Shown here: positions 10,877 through 21,434 of the stretch, piece by piece
Numbering within the stretch: the stretch's first letter is position 1
How the letters are laid out: the number at the start of each line of letters is the position of its first letter
Assembly (NCBI GenBank): GCA_014529385.2
Contig: CM043959.1
Coordinates: 93,382,529-93,446,528 of the forward strand
From: Adiantum capillus-veneris
Lineage: Eukaryota > Streptophyta > Polypodiopsida > Polypodiales > Pteridaceae
Direction of reading: 5' to 3'
Length of the DNA stretch: 64,000 nt
The notes under the pieces: model-generated
Database searches by the model: none
What the model was told of the DNA's origin: nothing
The model's input: only the letters and a program-made list of their open reading frames with translations
Made by a program: the position numbers and the translations under genes

Positions 10877-11170
10877 AGGAGGTGAAGAAGAAGAAGATGG
10901 AGATGGAGCAAGAGCACTCTTCTATTGCACAAATGAGAGAATGAGTAAAAATTAGGTTTAGTTGGCTTTTATAGGAGCTCACCCCATTCACACTTGGGCG
11001 CCCATGCTTAACCAACTAATCCCTTGAATGTCCAAGTTAAAGTGCGCCTCTCATCGACGATCACTCTACCTTTCCCTATTGGACCGACAAGCCCGGTACC
11101 TGACTCTACCAAATACATAATACGCGTCCGTCGTAGGTGATGGGGTGTCCGTGTGCCGTGAGGGTTAACA
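10590..11170 (-). repeat. 5' LTR of the non-autonomous element
   Basis: 581 bp, starting TGTGCGCTCC and ending GGGTTAACA. It is almost identical to the left LTR, apart from dinucleotide run length and a single visible base, which indicates a very recent insertion. Confidence 0.93.
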
Positions 11171-11670
11171 GGTATAAAATGAGTTTGTTTACTAAACCTG
11201 TCTACTATTGTCCATATTCCCGTATTCCCATGGGTAGACTTAGGAAATCCAAAGATAAAATCCATGGATATGATCTCCCATGGTGAATTAGGGATTGGCA
11301 AGGGTTTAAGCAATCCAAGTTGCTTCCCTCTATCAAATTTTGTCTTTTGGCATACCACACATTTAGAAACATACTCTTGTATGTTCACTTTCATGGTAGG
11401 CCAATAGAAATATGTTTCAATTCCCTTTAAGGTAGACTGAATCCCTCTATGCCCCGCATCCGGTGGAGCATGAGATTCATACCTTACTTTCTCACGTAGT
11501 GAGTTAGTAACGCATAGTCTATTGCCATAGAGAAGATAACCATCTTGTAAAGTAAATGGTTCTTCTTTCTTCCCTAGTGCAAGGGCTGAAATCACATCTC
11601 TAAAATCGGGATCAATAGCGTACTCATCTATCATTGAAGATAGATCATTGTGAGTTGCTATGAAAACCGC
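11171..11670 (-). mobile_element. Ty3 chromovirus, integrase N-terminal part
   Basis: Continuation of the minus-strand chromovirus at 4600-5594. It shows an integrase zinc-binding pattern (H-x-H near GHRGIQSTLKG, then CVVCQKTK) and the start of the catalytic core (ISMDFIFGFPKS). It stops at 11670, where the LTR of the Tat-like element starts. The chromovirus RT does not reappear beyond that element, so this junction is probably a rearrangement and not a simple insertion. Confidence 0.85.
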
Positions 11671-13078
11671 TGATGGGGGCTTTTCACAAGCCAAGCTCCC
11701 ATACCCCTCTTCTCTCGTCCCCACCCCATGAAAACCCCCTCTTAGGGAGGAAGTGATAAAAGGCATTGGAAAAAGTAAGAAAAAATAAAGTATGATTATG
11801 TAAATATATAAGAAAGGTAAAATAGGCCACCTCATGCCTGCGGGGTAGCCCATCCCCACCTTGCCTCCTTTTTCTTCACTGTTGTCCCGCCCTGTGTCCC
11901 TTTTTCTCTCCTCCACTCAAAAGGTCAACCCCCTCTCTCTTCCCCTTGTCCTTTCTCCTTTCTCTCTCCCCTCAAGCTACCCCACCTCTCACCAATAATG
12001 CATTATAACTCACCAATAATGCACCCTAACTCACATGCAACTTACCCTATCTTCCAAAATAGTATACCCCACCCCCTCTTTCTCTCTCCTATCATATCCC
12101 ATGACCCAAATACCCCCCTCTCTCTCTAAAGGGCGCCATGTCTCTTGTCTTGTAGCTAAATAACCTCCCCCACACTCACACACACTCAGTTTCACTGAAA
12201 AAGGTGCCCACAGACCCATCCCCACCCAGTGGTTACCTGATTTTTCTTGTGTTCACACACATCTGCACACAGATTCACCTCTGAACACACTCCCCTCTCT
12301 CCCCTCTTGTAATTACTTTATTCTCCATGTCACCTCTCACTTTTTTTTCATCAACCCATCTCTCTCTCTCATGAGACTGCTGTTCTGGCACATATACACA
12401 CAGCCAGACAAGTGGGGCCCATAGTCACATGGCCTATGTAAATAATGATTTCTTCATTTCTAAATTCTAGAATTCCTCCCCCCTCCTCCCCTATATAAAG
12501 AGGGGTCACCATCACACTAAAGACACACACAACATCACCAAAGAATACACTATGCATTGTGTGTGCCTAGTGCACACGCACACACCCACACCATCACCAT
12601 CACCGCAATCACCATGCTTGTCTTGAGCATGACCTCTACACCCTTGGCTATGGAAGATGAAGGGAAACTAAATGAAGGATGATGGCCATAACCCCCGTGC
12701 GAGTCTTCGCCATCAACTCCCACCTATCCGCCATGTGCTCTACCACTCTCTCCCTTCTCATTCGCCATGTGTGAAGGGTGTGCGGATTCGCCATCCTTTT
12801 GTGGTGCCTAAGTACTAAGCCGCTATACCCCCTCCCTCACTCTCTCTCTCTCTCTCTCTCTCTCACTTGATCTCATTCCCTTTCCTCTTCATCATTGCTC
12901 CCAAGCATCCATCTCTCTTGGATGGAAACTTTGTTATGGTGGTGTGTTGTTTGCGTCCTAGCCGCTGAAGCTAGGTGGTGCCCCCTGTTTGCTTTACCAT
13001 GACAGCCTCGAAGCGCTCCATTCGGTCCCCGGTGTTTTAGAGGCCGTCGGGGGTTCGGGGTTCGCTTTGCTCCCGTCA
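11671..13078 (+). repeat. Left LTR of the Tat-like element
   Basis: 1408 bp, pyrimidine-rich, with a TATA-like TATATAAAGAGG at about 12492-12503. A CT microsatellite lies at about 12840-12863. It matches 19221-20797. Confidence 0.9.
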
Positions 13079-13080
13079 TT

Positions 13081-13100
13081 TGGTGCCCCCACTGAGGATC
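13081..13100 (+). promoter_or_regulatory. Primer-binding-like site of the Tat-like element
   Basis: TGGTGCCCCCACTGAGG begins 2 bp after the LTR end, where the primer site is expected. I could not name the tRNA with certainty. The same sequence recurs at about 20800 after the right LTR. Confidence 0.65.
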
Positions 13101-13392
13101 TTTTCATGAAACCCTTCAGTCTACAAGACTGAAACCCCTAAACTATTGTGAATGGATGAATGGCTAGCAGGATTTGCTAATTGGACGACAGAAGAAGAAG
13201 AGCTCCAAGCACAACTAGACGAACTCCGCATCTCCATCGAAGCTCGAGTGCCAGGCGTAACGATAATCGATTTGCAGTGGGAGAGTCAATCAACACGCCA
13301 AACCCAGTGGATATACATAGGCCAAGTGCCAAGAAGAAGAAGGAGAAGGTCGAAACCATGTCCGCAACCTACAACCAACCCACAACAACAAA

Positions 13393-13617
13393 ATGGAAGG
13401 AGCTCTACACAATAGAGAATCAACACTATTCTACTTTGAGAATCGGGTAACTCAAGTCACCGAGGTAATTATCACAGTCAGTTTTCAAGTCGCACCTGAT
13501 GCTGCAGCACAGATAACGGAATCATTGGCTCACACTCTCACTAGAGAAACTAGGGATCTACTGAGTTTGTTTCAGGAAAGAACACCACCCTCTCCCACAA
13601 GCTTGGACAGTGACTAA
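13393..13617 (+). CDS. Small leader ORF of the Tat-like element
   Basis: 74 codons starting MEGALHNRES. The same ORF is present in the duplicated leader at 21112-21336 with one visible residue difference. It overlaps the end of another frame that starts MDEWLAGFANW at 13152. No domain is recognised. Its shared preservation may only reflect the recent origin of the duplicate. Confidence 0.35.
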   Translation: MEGALHNRESTLFYFENRVTQVTEVIITVSFQVAPDAAAQITESLAHTLTRETRDLLSLFQERTPPSPTSLDSD

Positions 13618-13936
13618 GCACCTCTAAGCTTCACATGAATCAGTACAACCTACCTCAAGACAGATCACACATACCAACACGTGTACGCTCAATCAAGGTA
13701 ATACTGGATTTGAAAGCTCACTACGAGCACGTCATTGACACCATGCTGGGTGGGGAGCGATTTTTTGAGGTTGTGGCATCAGATCAACCATTTGTCCTAC
13801 CTTTGGTACAAGGCAATGTACCGTTTGAAGTTTTAATCTATGTCCTAGTATAAGAGGGTATACACGCCTCCTTGTAAAGAAGAAGAAAACTTTTGCAAGT
13901 TAAGTAGTGTGTCTTTCTAGCTCTCTCTCCGTAATC

Positions 13937-14806
13937 ATGGCAAGTGTAGCATTTTCAACATTTAAAGGAAACAAGGGGGAGGATTTGGTAACAGACTTCC
14001 TAGATGACTTTGAAGTAGCATGTGTAGTGAGCAACAAAGATACGGATGAATCCCGGGTTAGAATCTTTAAGCATCTCATGAAGCTAGAAGCTAGATCATG
14101 GTACAATGCACTTCCACAAGCAACCAAGGATGATTGGGAACCCTTAAAAACCGCTTTTAAGAGGCGCTTTGGGAGAGGTACCGCTTCAGAAAAGTTGTGG
14201 GACAAGTTGAGAGACTTGAAGCAGGAGGGTCTTTTAGAATATGCCACCTATGAGTCCAAATTTGTGGATTTGTGGGAACGGTGGATTGAGTCACTGGCAA
14301 GGGGGGAAGCTGCACCCGATTTCCTAAAAAAAGACCGGTTCACGCATGGCTTATGGCCGCTTCTCAAGGAGAAGGTGAAAGGTAGATTCCCGGCTACGTA
14401 CGAGTTAGCCGTTGAGATTGCTCGCCTTAAGGACAAGAAGTTGCGAATGAAAGCCAAAGAAACCGAGTCAACAGAAACAGCAACATCATGTCGACCAGCA
14501 ACTACGACAACCACCATTCCACCACCACCACCGGCTCTTGGGGTAAGAGATGACCAACAAGATATATTGGCCCATATTACTGACCAACTGCAGAATTTGT
14601 TTGTCCACTTAATACAACAAGGGAGGAGTCAAGAAAGAGATCAAGACCCTGGAAGAGCACGACGACAAAACAGGGAGTATCATTGCTACAACTACGGAGA
14701 AGACGGTCACGGTATGTACTACTTTCCCAAACCACGACAAAACTATAATAGAGGAGGTAGGAGGAACCAATTGTCACCCCCTAGAGAAAGAACACCCCCA
14801 CCCTGA
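13937..14806 (+). CDS. Gag protein of the Tat-like element
   Basis: Start chosen at MASVAFSTFKG, after which homology to the retrotransposon gag domain begins. The capsid-like region carries the family wording LEARSWYNALPQ, W..LK.AFKRRFG and ATYESKFVDLW (about residues 50-130). A zinc-knuckle-like CYNYGEDGHGMYYF lies near the C-terminus (about 245-260). It is the structural protein that packages element RNA. It is followed after about 140 bp by the pol frame. Confidence 0.8.
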   Translation: MASVAFSTFKGNKGEDLVTDFLDDFEVACVVSNKDTDESRVRIFKHLMKLEARSWYNALPQATKDDWEPLKTAFKRRFGRGTASEKLWDKLRDLKQEGLLEYATYESKFVDLWERWIESLARGEAAPDFLKKDRFTHGLWPLLKEKVKGRFPATYELAVEIARLKDKKLRMKAKETESTETATSCRPATTTTTIPPPPPALGVRDDQQDILAHITDQLQNLFVHLIQQGRSQERDQDPGRARRQNREYHCYNYGEDGHGMYYFPKPRQNYNRGGRRNQLSPPRERTPPP

Positions 14807-14944
14807 GCACCAACCCCACCAACACAAATTCTACGTCCACCCCAGACACCACTACAAGCATCCATTCCACCTCTTCCACCAGCCCCACCACCTGATTGCC
14901 CTGTAAACATCATAAGGCTAGAAGAGAAAGGAAAAGCCGTAGTA

Positions 14945-17644
14945 GTGGATCCACCCAGAGCAAAGGAGAGGGACAAGGGTAAGGAGAAGGTAACCTTTTT
15001 AGAACCACTTGAGGCCATGACTGTGAAAAGAGATAGGAGGGAGAAAGCTACACAATCAGATGATGAGAGAAGCATGAGAGGAGAAACTAGCAAGAGGCCA
15101 TCCAGGCCGCGACGGAAATTGGGCATCACCGACTTCCAGGTAGGGGAAATTTCTAAGCCCTATGATCTAACATTGGATGTGGCAGAGCAAGGACCGAAGA
15201 TTACATGGCCACAGTTGCTACATCTTGTACCTAAAGTAAGGCGACAATGGTCTAAAATGGTAAGTACAAGACGCTCCAAAACAAAGGTAGTCGGAGCAAT
15301 TTCGGGATGCAACATGGATGACATCCTTCCAATTGTCGACGTAAACATAAAAGGAAAGAGGTTTGGAAACACCTACATTGATGGAGGTGCACAAATCTGT
15401 GTAATGAGCGAAGCTATGATGCTTCGATTAGGGCTCAAGGTTGACAAGCCTTCTCCATGCAAGGCAAAGATGGCAAACAACGCAAAAGTAAAGTGTGTGG
15501 GTGTGGTAAGTGCCGTGAAAATCAAAGCTTTCAACACTGAGGTAGAGGTAGATGTTTTTGTAATGCCTACTAAGGGGGAGGGCTATCCACTAATTTTGGG
15601 AAGGCCATGGTTGATGGCCATGAAGGCAAAACAAGACTGGGGTACTGGCCTTCTACGCATGACCGGTAAGAAAGGGGAGACAATCTACTACGACATGAGG
15701 ATTGGCAAGCAGAAGCAAATGAATCTGGAAACATCGGCAGATGAAACCACTAGCGAATCTTCCAGTTCTGAGGAGGAGACCATATCCACCGACGAAAGTG
15801 ACAGTTCCATTGATGTGATGGGTATCATTATGAAGGATCCACAAAGGGTAAGCACAACTGGTGATCCATCACCAAAAGGGCAACCCAATGAAGAGGAGAG
15901 CAAATCACCTGGCCTAGAAGGAAGTAGGTTGAAGGGTATGTTGTCTACGGAATTAACACTTGAGGAGAAAGATAGTTTTTTGCAAATGTTGATGGGATTT
16001 CCTAACCTGTTCATTGACAACTATGAAAGAATCACAGGCATTACAGTGGTGGAACATCATATTAAGCTGAAGGAAGGGGTAAAACCAGTTGTGCAAAAGC
16101 TACGACGACTTGGGGTCATACAAGAAAAGGCACTCTTGGCCGAGGTAAGGAAACTGCTGGAGGCGGGATTCATCTATCTTGTAGAAAACTCAGAATGGGT
16201 GTCACCCGTAGTGGTGACGCCTAAAAAGAATGGTAAGTGGAGGTTCTGTGTTGACTACAAACCACTAAATGCAGCTACAAAGAGAGACCACTTTCCTCTC
16301 CCTTTCTTGGATGAAATTCTGAATGAAGTAGCGGGTTTTGAATGCTATACCGTCTGTGATGGTTATTCAGGATACTTTCAAATACGCATAGCCTTGGAAG
16401 ATCAGCTAAAAACCACTTTTATCACACCATGGGGTTGTTTTGCATATAGGGTTATTCCATTTGGTCTCACAAATGCTCCTGCCACATTCCAAAGATATGT
16501 CACATATGTTTTTCAACCGTTCTTTGGAATATCCATAAGAGTGTTCATTGATGATTTTTGTATATATAGCTCCCGTATTTCACATTTAGAAAAGGTAACT
16601 GAAGGTTTGGCCAGGTTGCAGAGCCTAGGTGGGCAATTAAATGTGGATAAATGTCACATTGGGGAGAGTAAAGTCATTCTACTAGGCCATGAAATTTCAG
16701 CAAGAGGTACCAACGCCGAACCAAGTAAGGTGTCCGCACTCATAGCCCTACCTTCACCAACGACCGCACGTCAACTGTTCTCTTTTCTACAGAAGGTGAG
16801 GTACTTAAGTAGATTCATACATCTACTATTACAACTTGTTCTACCACTGCAACAACTCACTCAAAGATCAACTTTCACTTGGGACGAGGAAAGCGAACAT
16901 CACTACAACAAGGTAAAGGAGGTCTTAGCCACTCTGCCAACTATCTCACCACCTAAGTGGGATGAAAAATTCTATGTCACCTCAAGTGTTGGTGATGACT
17001 CATTGGGGGCTGTGCTACTCCAAAAGGATACGACGACATCTTTCATGAGGCCAATCTACTTCTCTAGTCGAATGATGACAGCAGGAGAGAAAGGTTTCAC
17101 CCATGTGGAACACTTAGTCCTAGCTCTTAGATTTGCAACTACAAAGTTTAGGTCATATTTGCTGCCTAAGCAATTTGTGATTCTAACCACATATGAAATA
17201 TTTCCCTATGTTGTACAACACATGGATGTGTCTGCTAGAATTACTAAATGGCTAGTTCGTCTGCAAGAGTTTGACTACACGGTACAGGTAGAAAGCACGA
17301 CAAGGGCAAGTTTGGGGGGACTCATGACCTACCAAGTCTTTGAAGGGAAGGAGAAGCAATCTAAGGAAGGAGAAGTCCGATTACCTCCAGTACCACTGAT
17401 GGTAGAAGGAGCATACTCTCTCTACTTTGATGGAGCCTACAAGCGAGCGTCCGACAAAGCAGCTGCAGGCATAGTGGTCTTTGATGACAAATGGACAAAG
17501 GTATTTTTGTTAGGCCAATTGTTAGATTCACATTCTAACAATGAAGCTGAGTATGCAGCACTAACCAAGGGTCTACAATGGTGTGTTTCGCAATGTGTAC
17601 AACGCCTTAATGTATTTGGGGATGCTCTACTTCTGGTAAGGTAA
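14945..17644 (+). CDS. Pol of the Tat-like element: protease, RT, RNase H, start of second RNase H
   Basis: An 899-codon frame. The protease has IDGGAQICVMS (about residue 143) and LILGRPWL (about 217). Reverse transcriptase runs from about 390 with WRFCVDYKPLN, a catalytic FIDDF and DKCHIGESKVILLGH. A Ty3-type RNase H follows with RPIYFSSRMM and HVEHLVLALRFATTKFRSYL. The end, from YSLYFDGAYKR on, is the start of a second RNase H of the archaeal-like type, with NNEAEYAAL. The protein copies RNA into DNA in the element's particle. The second RNase H is the Tat-lineage hallmark. Confidence 0.85.
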   Translation: MDPPRAKERDKGKEKVTFLEPLEAMTVKRDRREKATQSDDERSMRGETSKRPSRPRRKLGITDFQVGEISKPYDLTLDVAEQGPKITWPQLLHLVPKVRRQWSKMVSTRRSKTKVVGAISGCNMDDILPIVDVNIKGKRFGNTYIDGGAQICVMSEAMMLRLGLKVDKPSPCKAKMANNAKVKCVGVVSAVKIKAFNTEVEVDVFVMPTKGEGYPLILGRPWLMAMKAKQDWGTGLLRMTGKKGETIYYDMRIGKQKQMNLETSADETTSESSSSEEETISTDESDSSIDVMGIIMKDPQRVSTTGDPSPKGQPNEEESKSPGLEGSRLKGMLSTELTLEEKDSFLQMLMGFPNLFIDNYERITGITVVEHHIKLKEGVKPVVQKLRRLGVIQEKALLAEVRKLLEAGFIYLVENSEWVSPVVVTPKKNGKWRFCVDYKPLNAATKRDHFPLPFLDEILNEVAGFECYTVCDGYSGYFQIRIALEDQLKTTFITPWGCFAYRVIPFGLTNAPATFQRYVTYVFQPFFGISIRVFIDDFCIYSSRISHLEKVTEGLARLQSLGGQLNVDKCHIGESKVILLGHEISARGTNAEPSKVSALIALPSPTTARQLFSFLQKVRYLSRFIHLLLQLVLPLQQLTQRSTFTWDEESEHHYNKVKEVLATLPTISPPKWDEKFYVTSSVGDDSLGAVLLQKDTTTSFMRPIYFSSRMMTAGEKGFTHVEHLVLALRFATTKFRSYLLPKQFVILTTYEIFPYVVQHMDVSARITKWLVRLQEFDYTVQVESTTRASLGGLMTYQVFEGKEKQSKEGEVRLPPVPLMVEGAYSLYFDGAYKRASDKAAAGIVVFDDKWTKVFLLGQLLDSHSNNEAEYAALTKGLQWCVSQCVQRLNVFGDALLLVR

Positions 17645-17707
17645 GTAAATGGAGCAAGGACATGCAAGAATCCTAGTTTAAGGACTCACTTAAGTGGTGT
17701 AAAAACC

Positions 17708-18106
17708 TTGTTAGGTAAGTTTGAAGAAGTTCAAATACACCATATCCCAAGGGCTCAAAACCAAGAAGCAGATGCCCTAGCAAGTGAAAGACTACAGGAA
17801 GTGGTGGTTGGAGCAATAAAACTAAAGCTCCCTCTATTTCAAGGAAGTGATGCCTTGCCTGACATCATGCATTTTTTGGAAAGAGGGGAATGCCCATCAG
17901 ATTTAACAAAGGGACATAAGCAATGGCTGACGCGGAAGGCCACAAGGTATCGACTCATCAATGATGGTTTGTACTGTAAGGGTAAGGACCAAATACTCAG
18001 GAAGGTGCCTCTCTCTCACGAAATCACGGGAGTAATTGCTAGCTGTCACGACAGGGTTTGTGGTGGTCACTTTGCCCTAGACATAACAAGTAGGAAAATC
18101 TTGTAG
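17708..18106 (+). CDS. Tat-like element: end of second RNase H and integrase zinc domain
   Basis: Contains HIPRAQNQEADALAS, the conserved C-terminal block of the archaeal-like RNase H, then a linker and the start of the integrase H2C2 region (H near CGGHFALDITSRK). It lies between the pol frame ending at 17644 and the integrase at 18158. Confidence 0.75.
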   Translation: MLGKFEEVQIHHIPRAQNQEADALASERLQEVVVGAIKLKLPLFQGSDALPDIMHFLERGECPSDLTKGHKQWLTRKATRYRLINDGLYCKGKDQILRKVPLSHEITGVIASCHDRVCGGHFALDITSRKIL

Positions 18107-18157
18107 GCAGGCTTTATATGGCCTAGCCTCAACCGTGATGTACACCATTGGTGCAAA

Positions 18158-19180
18158 ATGTGTAAGTTGTGTCAAAAGGCCGGCACTAGGTCACTTATGC
18201 CTGAACCACAGACACCTATTCTCTCATATGGCCCATTTGAAAACTGGGGTATCGATGCCATTGGGCCATTACCTAGGGCCAACTCAGGAAAATTCTACAT
18301 TATCATGGGGATCGACTACATGACTAGATGGGCAGAGGCTACAACCACCACTAGAATCACAGCGGTAGAGGTAGCTAAATTTATCTACGAGCACATATGC
18401 TGTAGGTTTGGCACACCTTTAGAGATCATCTCTGATAGAGGGCCAGGTTTCAGAGCAGACTTGGTAGGAGAATTAATGCAAAAACTGGGCATTACAAGGA
18501 GACACTCTTCACCATATTACCCTCAATGTGATGGCCTAATTGAAAAGGTAAATGGAATGGTTTCTAAAATTATTACCAAGCAGGTAAACAATCATCCCGG
18601 AGACTGGGATAAGTATCTACTACCAGCTTTATGGGCCTACAGAACTTCATTTCGTATATCCTTGGGATTCACACCGTATCATCTAGTATTTGGTAAGGAA
18701 GCAATCTTGCCCATTGAAGTGCAACTACAAAGTCTCAGAGTAATGGAAAGCCAACTTCTTCAACCCAACATGCATTTGAGAGATCACATCATCAACTTGG
18801 AAAGACTGCAGCTGGACAGAGAAGAAGCAATAAATTATTATGCAGCACAAGCAGAGCATAGACGGCTTAGCTTTAACGAGCATCTCTGGAAAAAAGAATT
18901 GAAGAAAGGAATGTTGGTGCTCCGCTACGACAATCGCTTCGACACGCGCAAGGATAAGAAACTCCTGCTCCGATGGGAAGGCCCTTTCATCATCAGGAAA
19001 AAGTATGCCAATGGAAGCTACCAGCTTATGGAGGCTGATGGAAAACTTCATAAAACCAGGGTAAATGGTTGGCGACTTAAACCTTATTTTCTTCGATTTG
19101 ACCAGGCTCCACCAATTGACATTCCAGATGAGGACACACCATCAGCCGCCACCTCTGACGATAATGATCAAACAGATTAG
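18158..19180 (+). CDS. Integrase of the Tat-like element
   Basis: 340 codons. The catalytic core has WGIDAIGPLPRANSGKFYII (first Asp), ISDRGPGFRADLV (second Asp) and QCDGLIEKVNGMV (Glu), the standard D,D-35-E order. WALWAYRTSFR-type wording and LRWEGPFIIRKKYANGSYQL show the C-terminal region. It inserts the element DNA into the genome. The frame ends just before the purine tract and right LTR. No chromodomain is evident. Confidence 0.85.
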   Translation: MCKLCQKAGTRSLMPEPQTPILSYGPFENWGIDAIGPLPRANSGKFYIIMGIDYMTRWAEATTTTRITAVEVAKFIYEHICCRFGTPLEIISDRGPGFRADLVGELMQKLGITRRHSSPYYPQCDGLIEKVNGMVSKIITKQVNNHPGDWDKYLLPALWAYRTSFRISLGFTPYHLVFGKEAILPIEVQLQSLRVMESQLLQPNMHLRDHIINLERLQLDREEAINYYAAQAEHRRLSFNEHLWKKELKKGMLVLRYDNRFDTRKDKKLLLRWEGPFIIRKKYANGSYQLMEADGKLHKTRVNGWRLKPYFLRFDQAPPIDIPDEDTPSAATSDDNDQTD

Positions 19181-19220
19181 CTAGAGACATGAATGCCTCT
19201 AGCCAAAAGGGGAGGGCTAA

Positions 19221-20548
19221 TGATGGGGGCTTTTCACAAGCCAAGATCCCATACCCCTCTTCTCTCGTCCCCACCCCATGAAAACCCCCTCTTAGGGAGG
19301 GAGTGATAAAAGGCATTGGAAAAAGTAAGAAAAAATAAAGTATGATTATGTAAATATATAAGAAAGGTAAATTAGGCCACCTCATGCCTGCGGGGTAGCC
19401 CATTCCCACCTTGCCTCCTTTTTCTTCACTGTTGCCCCGTCGTGTGTCCCTTTTCCTCTCCTCCACTCAAAAGGTCAACCCCCTCTCTCTTCCCCTTGTC
19501 CTTTCTCCTTTATCTCTCCCCTCAAGCTACCCCACCTCTCACCAATAATGCATTATAACTCACCAATAATGCACCCTAACTCACATGCAACTTACCTTAT
19601 CTTCCAAAATAGTATACCCCACCCCCTCTTTCTCTCTCCTATCATATCCCATGACCCAAATATCCCCCCCTCTCTCTAAAGGGCGCCATGTCTCTTGTCT
19701 TGTAGCTAAATAACCTCCCCCACACTCACACACACTCAGTTTCACTGAAAAAGGTGCCCACAGACCCATCCCCACCCGGTGGTTACCTGATTTTTCTTGT
19801 GTTCACACATATCTGCACACAGATTCACCTCTGAACACACTCCCCTCTCTCCCCTCTTGTAATTACTTTATTCTCCATGTCACCTCTCACTTTTTTTTCA
19901 TCAACCCATCTCTCTCTCTTAGTCTCTCTCTCATGAGACTGCTGTTCTGGCACATATACACACAGCCAGACAAGTGGGGCCCATAGTCACATGGCCTATG
20001 TAGATAATGATTTCTTCATTTATAAATTCTAGAATTCCTCCCCCCTCATCCCCTATATAAAGAGGGGTCACCATCACACTAAAGACACACACAACATCAC
20101 CAAAGAACACACTATGCATTGTGTGTGCCTAGTGCACACACACACACCCACACCCACACCATCACCATCACCATCACTGCAATCACCATGCTTGTCTTGA
20201 GCATGACCTCTACACCCTTGGCTATGGAAGATGAAGGGCAACTAAATGAAGGATGATGGCCATAACCCCCATGCGAGTCTTCGCCATCAACTCCCACCTA
20301 TCCACCATGTGCTCTACCACTCTCTCCCTTCTCATTCCCCTACCCTATGCTCCCCATTTCATCGCCTTATTCTCTAAATAAAGCTTGAGGTTTTGTGAGT
20401 ATGTTTTCTTGCAATGTTTTGCCCATGTGAGGTGTGCGGAATCGCCACCTAGTTTTGTGTTTGGAGTGAGCTTGTGTATGTGTGAAGGGTGTGCGGATTC
20501 GCCATCCTTTTGTGGTGCCTAAGTACTAAGCCGCTATACCCCCTCCCT

Positions 20549-20586
<38 letters not shown>

Positions 20587-20797
20587 TGATCTCATTCCCT
20601 TTCCTCTTCATCATTGCTCCCAAGCATCCATCTCTCTTGGATGGAAACTTTGTTATGGTGGTGTGTTGTTTGCGTCCTAGCCGCTGAAGCTAGGTGGTGC
20701 CCCCTGTTTGCTTTACCATGACAGGCTCGAGGCGCTCCATTCGTTCCCCGGTGTTTTAGAGGCCGTCGGGGGTTCGGGGTTCGCTTTGCTCCCGTCA
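19221..20797 (+). repeat. Right LTR of the Tat-like element
   Basis: 1577 bp, TG...CA, with a CT microsatellite at about 20551-20582. Unlike a normal 3' LTR it is followed directly by another primer site and leader. Confidence 0.9.
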
Positions 20798-21434
20798 TTT
20801 GGTGCCCCCACTGAGGATCTTTTCATGAAACCCTTCAGTCTACAAAACTGAAACCCCTAAACTATTGTGAATGGATGAATGGCTAGCAGGATTTGCTAAT
20901 TGGACGACAGAAGAAGAAGAGCTCCAAGCACAACTAGACGAACTCCGCATCTCCATTGAAGCTCGAGTGCCAGGCGTAACGGTAATCGATTTGCAGTGGG
21001 AGAGTCAACCAACACGCCAAACCTAGTGGATATACATAGGCCAAGTGCCAAGAAGAAGAAGGAGAAGGTCGAAACCATGTCCGCAACCTATAACCAACCC
21101 ACAACAACAAAATGGAAGGAGCTCTACACAATAGAGAATCAACACTATTCTACTTTGAGAATCGGGTAACTCAAGTCACCGAGGTAATTATCACAGTCAG
21201 TTTTCAAGTCGCACCTGATGCTGCAGCACAGATAACGGAATCATTGGCTCACACTCTCACTAGAGAAACTAGGGATCTACTGAGTTTGTTTCAGGAAAGA
21301 ACACTACCCTCTCCTACAAGCTTGGACAGTGACTAAGCACCTCTAAGCTTCACATGAATCAGTACAACCTACCTCAAGACAGATCACACATACCAACACG
21401 TGTACGCTCAATCAAGGTAATACTGGATTTGAAG
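20798..21434 (+). mobile_element. Second, partial internal copy of the Tat-like element
   Basis: Sequence after the right LTR matches 13079-13714 closely, including the small leader ORF, and then homology ends abruptly at about 21434. This gives LTR-internal-LTR-internal, the arrangement left by recombination between tandem or neighbouring copies. The far end of the second copy is missing. Confidence 0.85.

Larger units (their letters stand above)
5595..11170 (-). mobile_element. Young non-autonomous LTR retrotransposon with protease-like ORF only
   Basis: Two LTRs of about 580 bp (5595-6173 and 10590-11170) begin TG and end CA, and a 5-bp GGTAT duplication flanks the whole. A primer-binding site lies just inside the right LTR and a purine tract (on the minus strand) inside the left one, so the element reads right to left. 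The LTRs are almost identical by eye, so insertion was recent. Inside there is one long ORF (7810-9333) with a retropepsin-like motif. I find no RT, RNase H, integrase or clear gag. The ORF's protease wording resembles that of the Tat-like element at 11671, so it probably derives from, and is mobilised by, a Tat-like relative. The element looks structurally whole as a non-autonomous copy. Confidence 0.88.
11671..20797 (+). mobile_element. Tat-like Ty3/gypsy retrotransposon
   Basis: Long LTRs at 11671-13078 and 19221-20797 start TGATGGGGG and end CCGTCA. A primer-binding-like site follows at 13081 and a purine tract (AAAAGGGGAGGGCTAA) precedes the right LTR. In between lie gag, protease, RT, RNase H, a second RNase H of the archaeal-like type, and integrase, in that order. 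Two RNase H domains are characteristic of the Tat lineage. The LTRs differ in length but are otherwise similar by eye, so it is fairly young. About three or four breaks are visible in the coding part. The region after the right LTR repeats the element's own leader (20798-21434). Confidence 0.9.
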
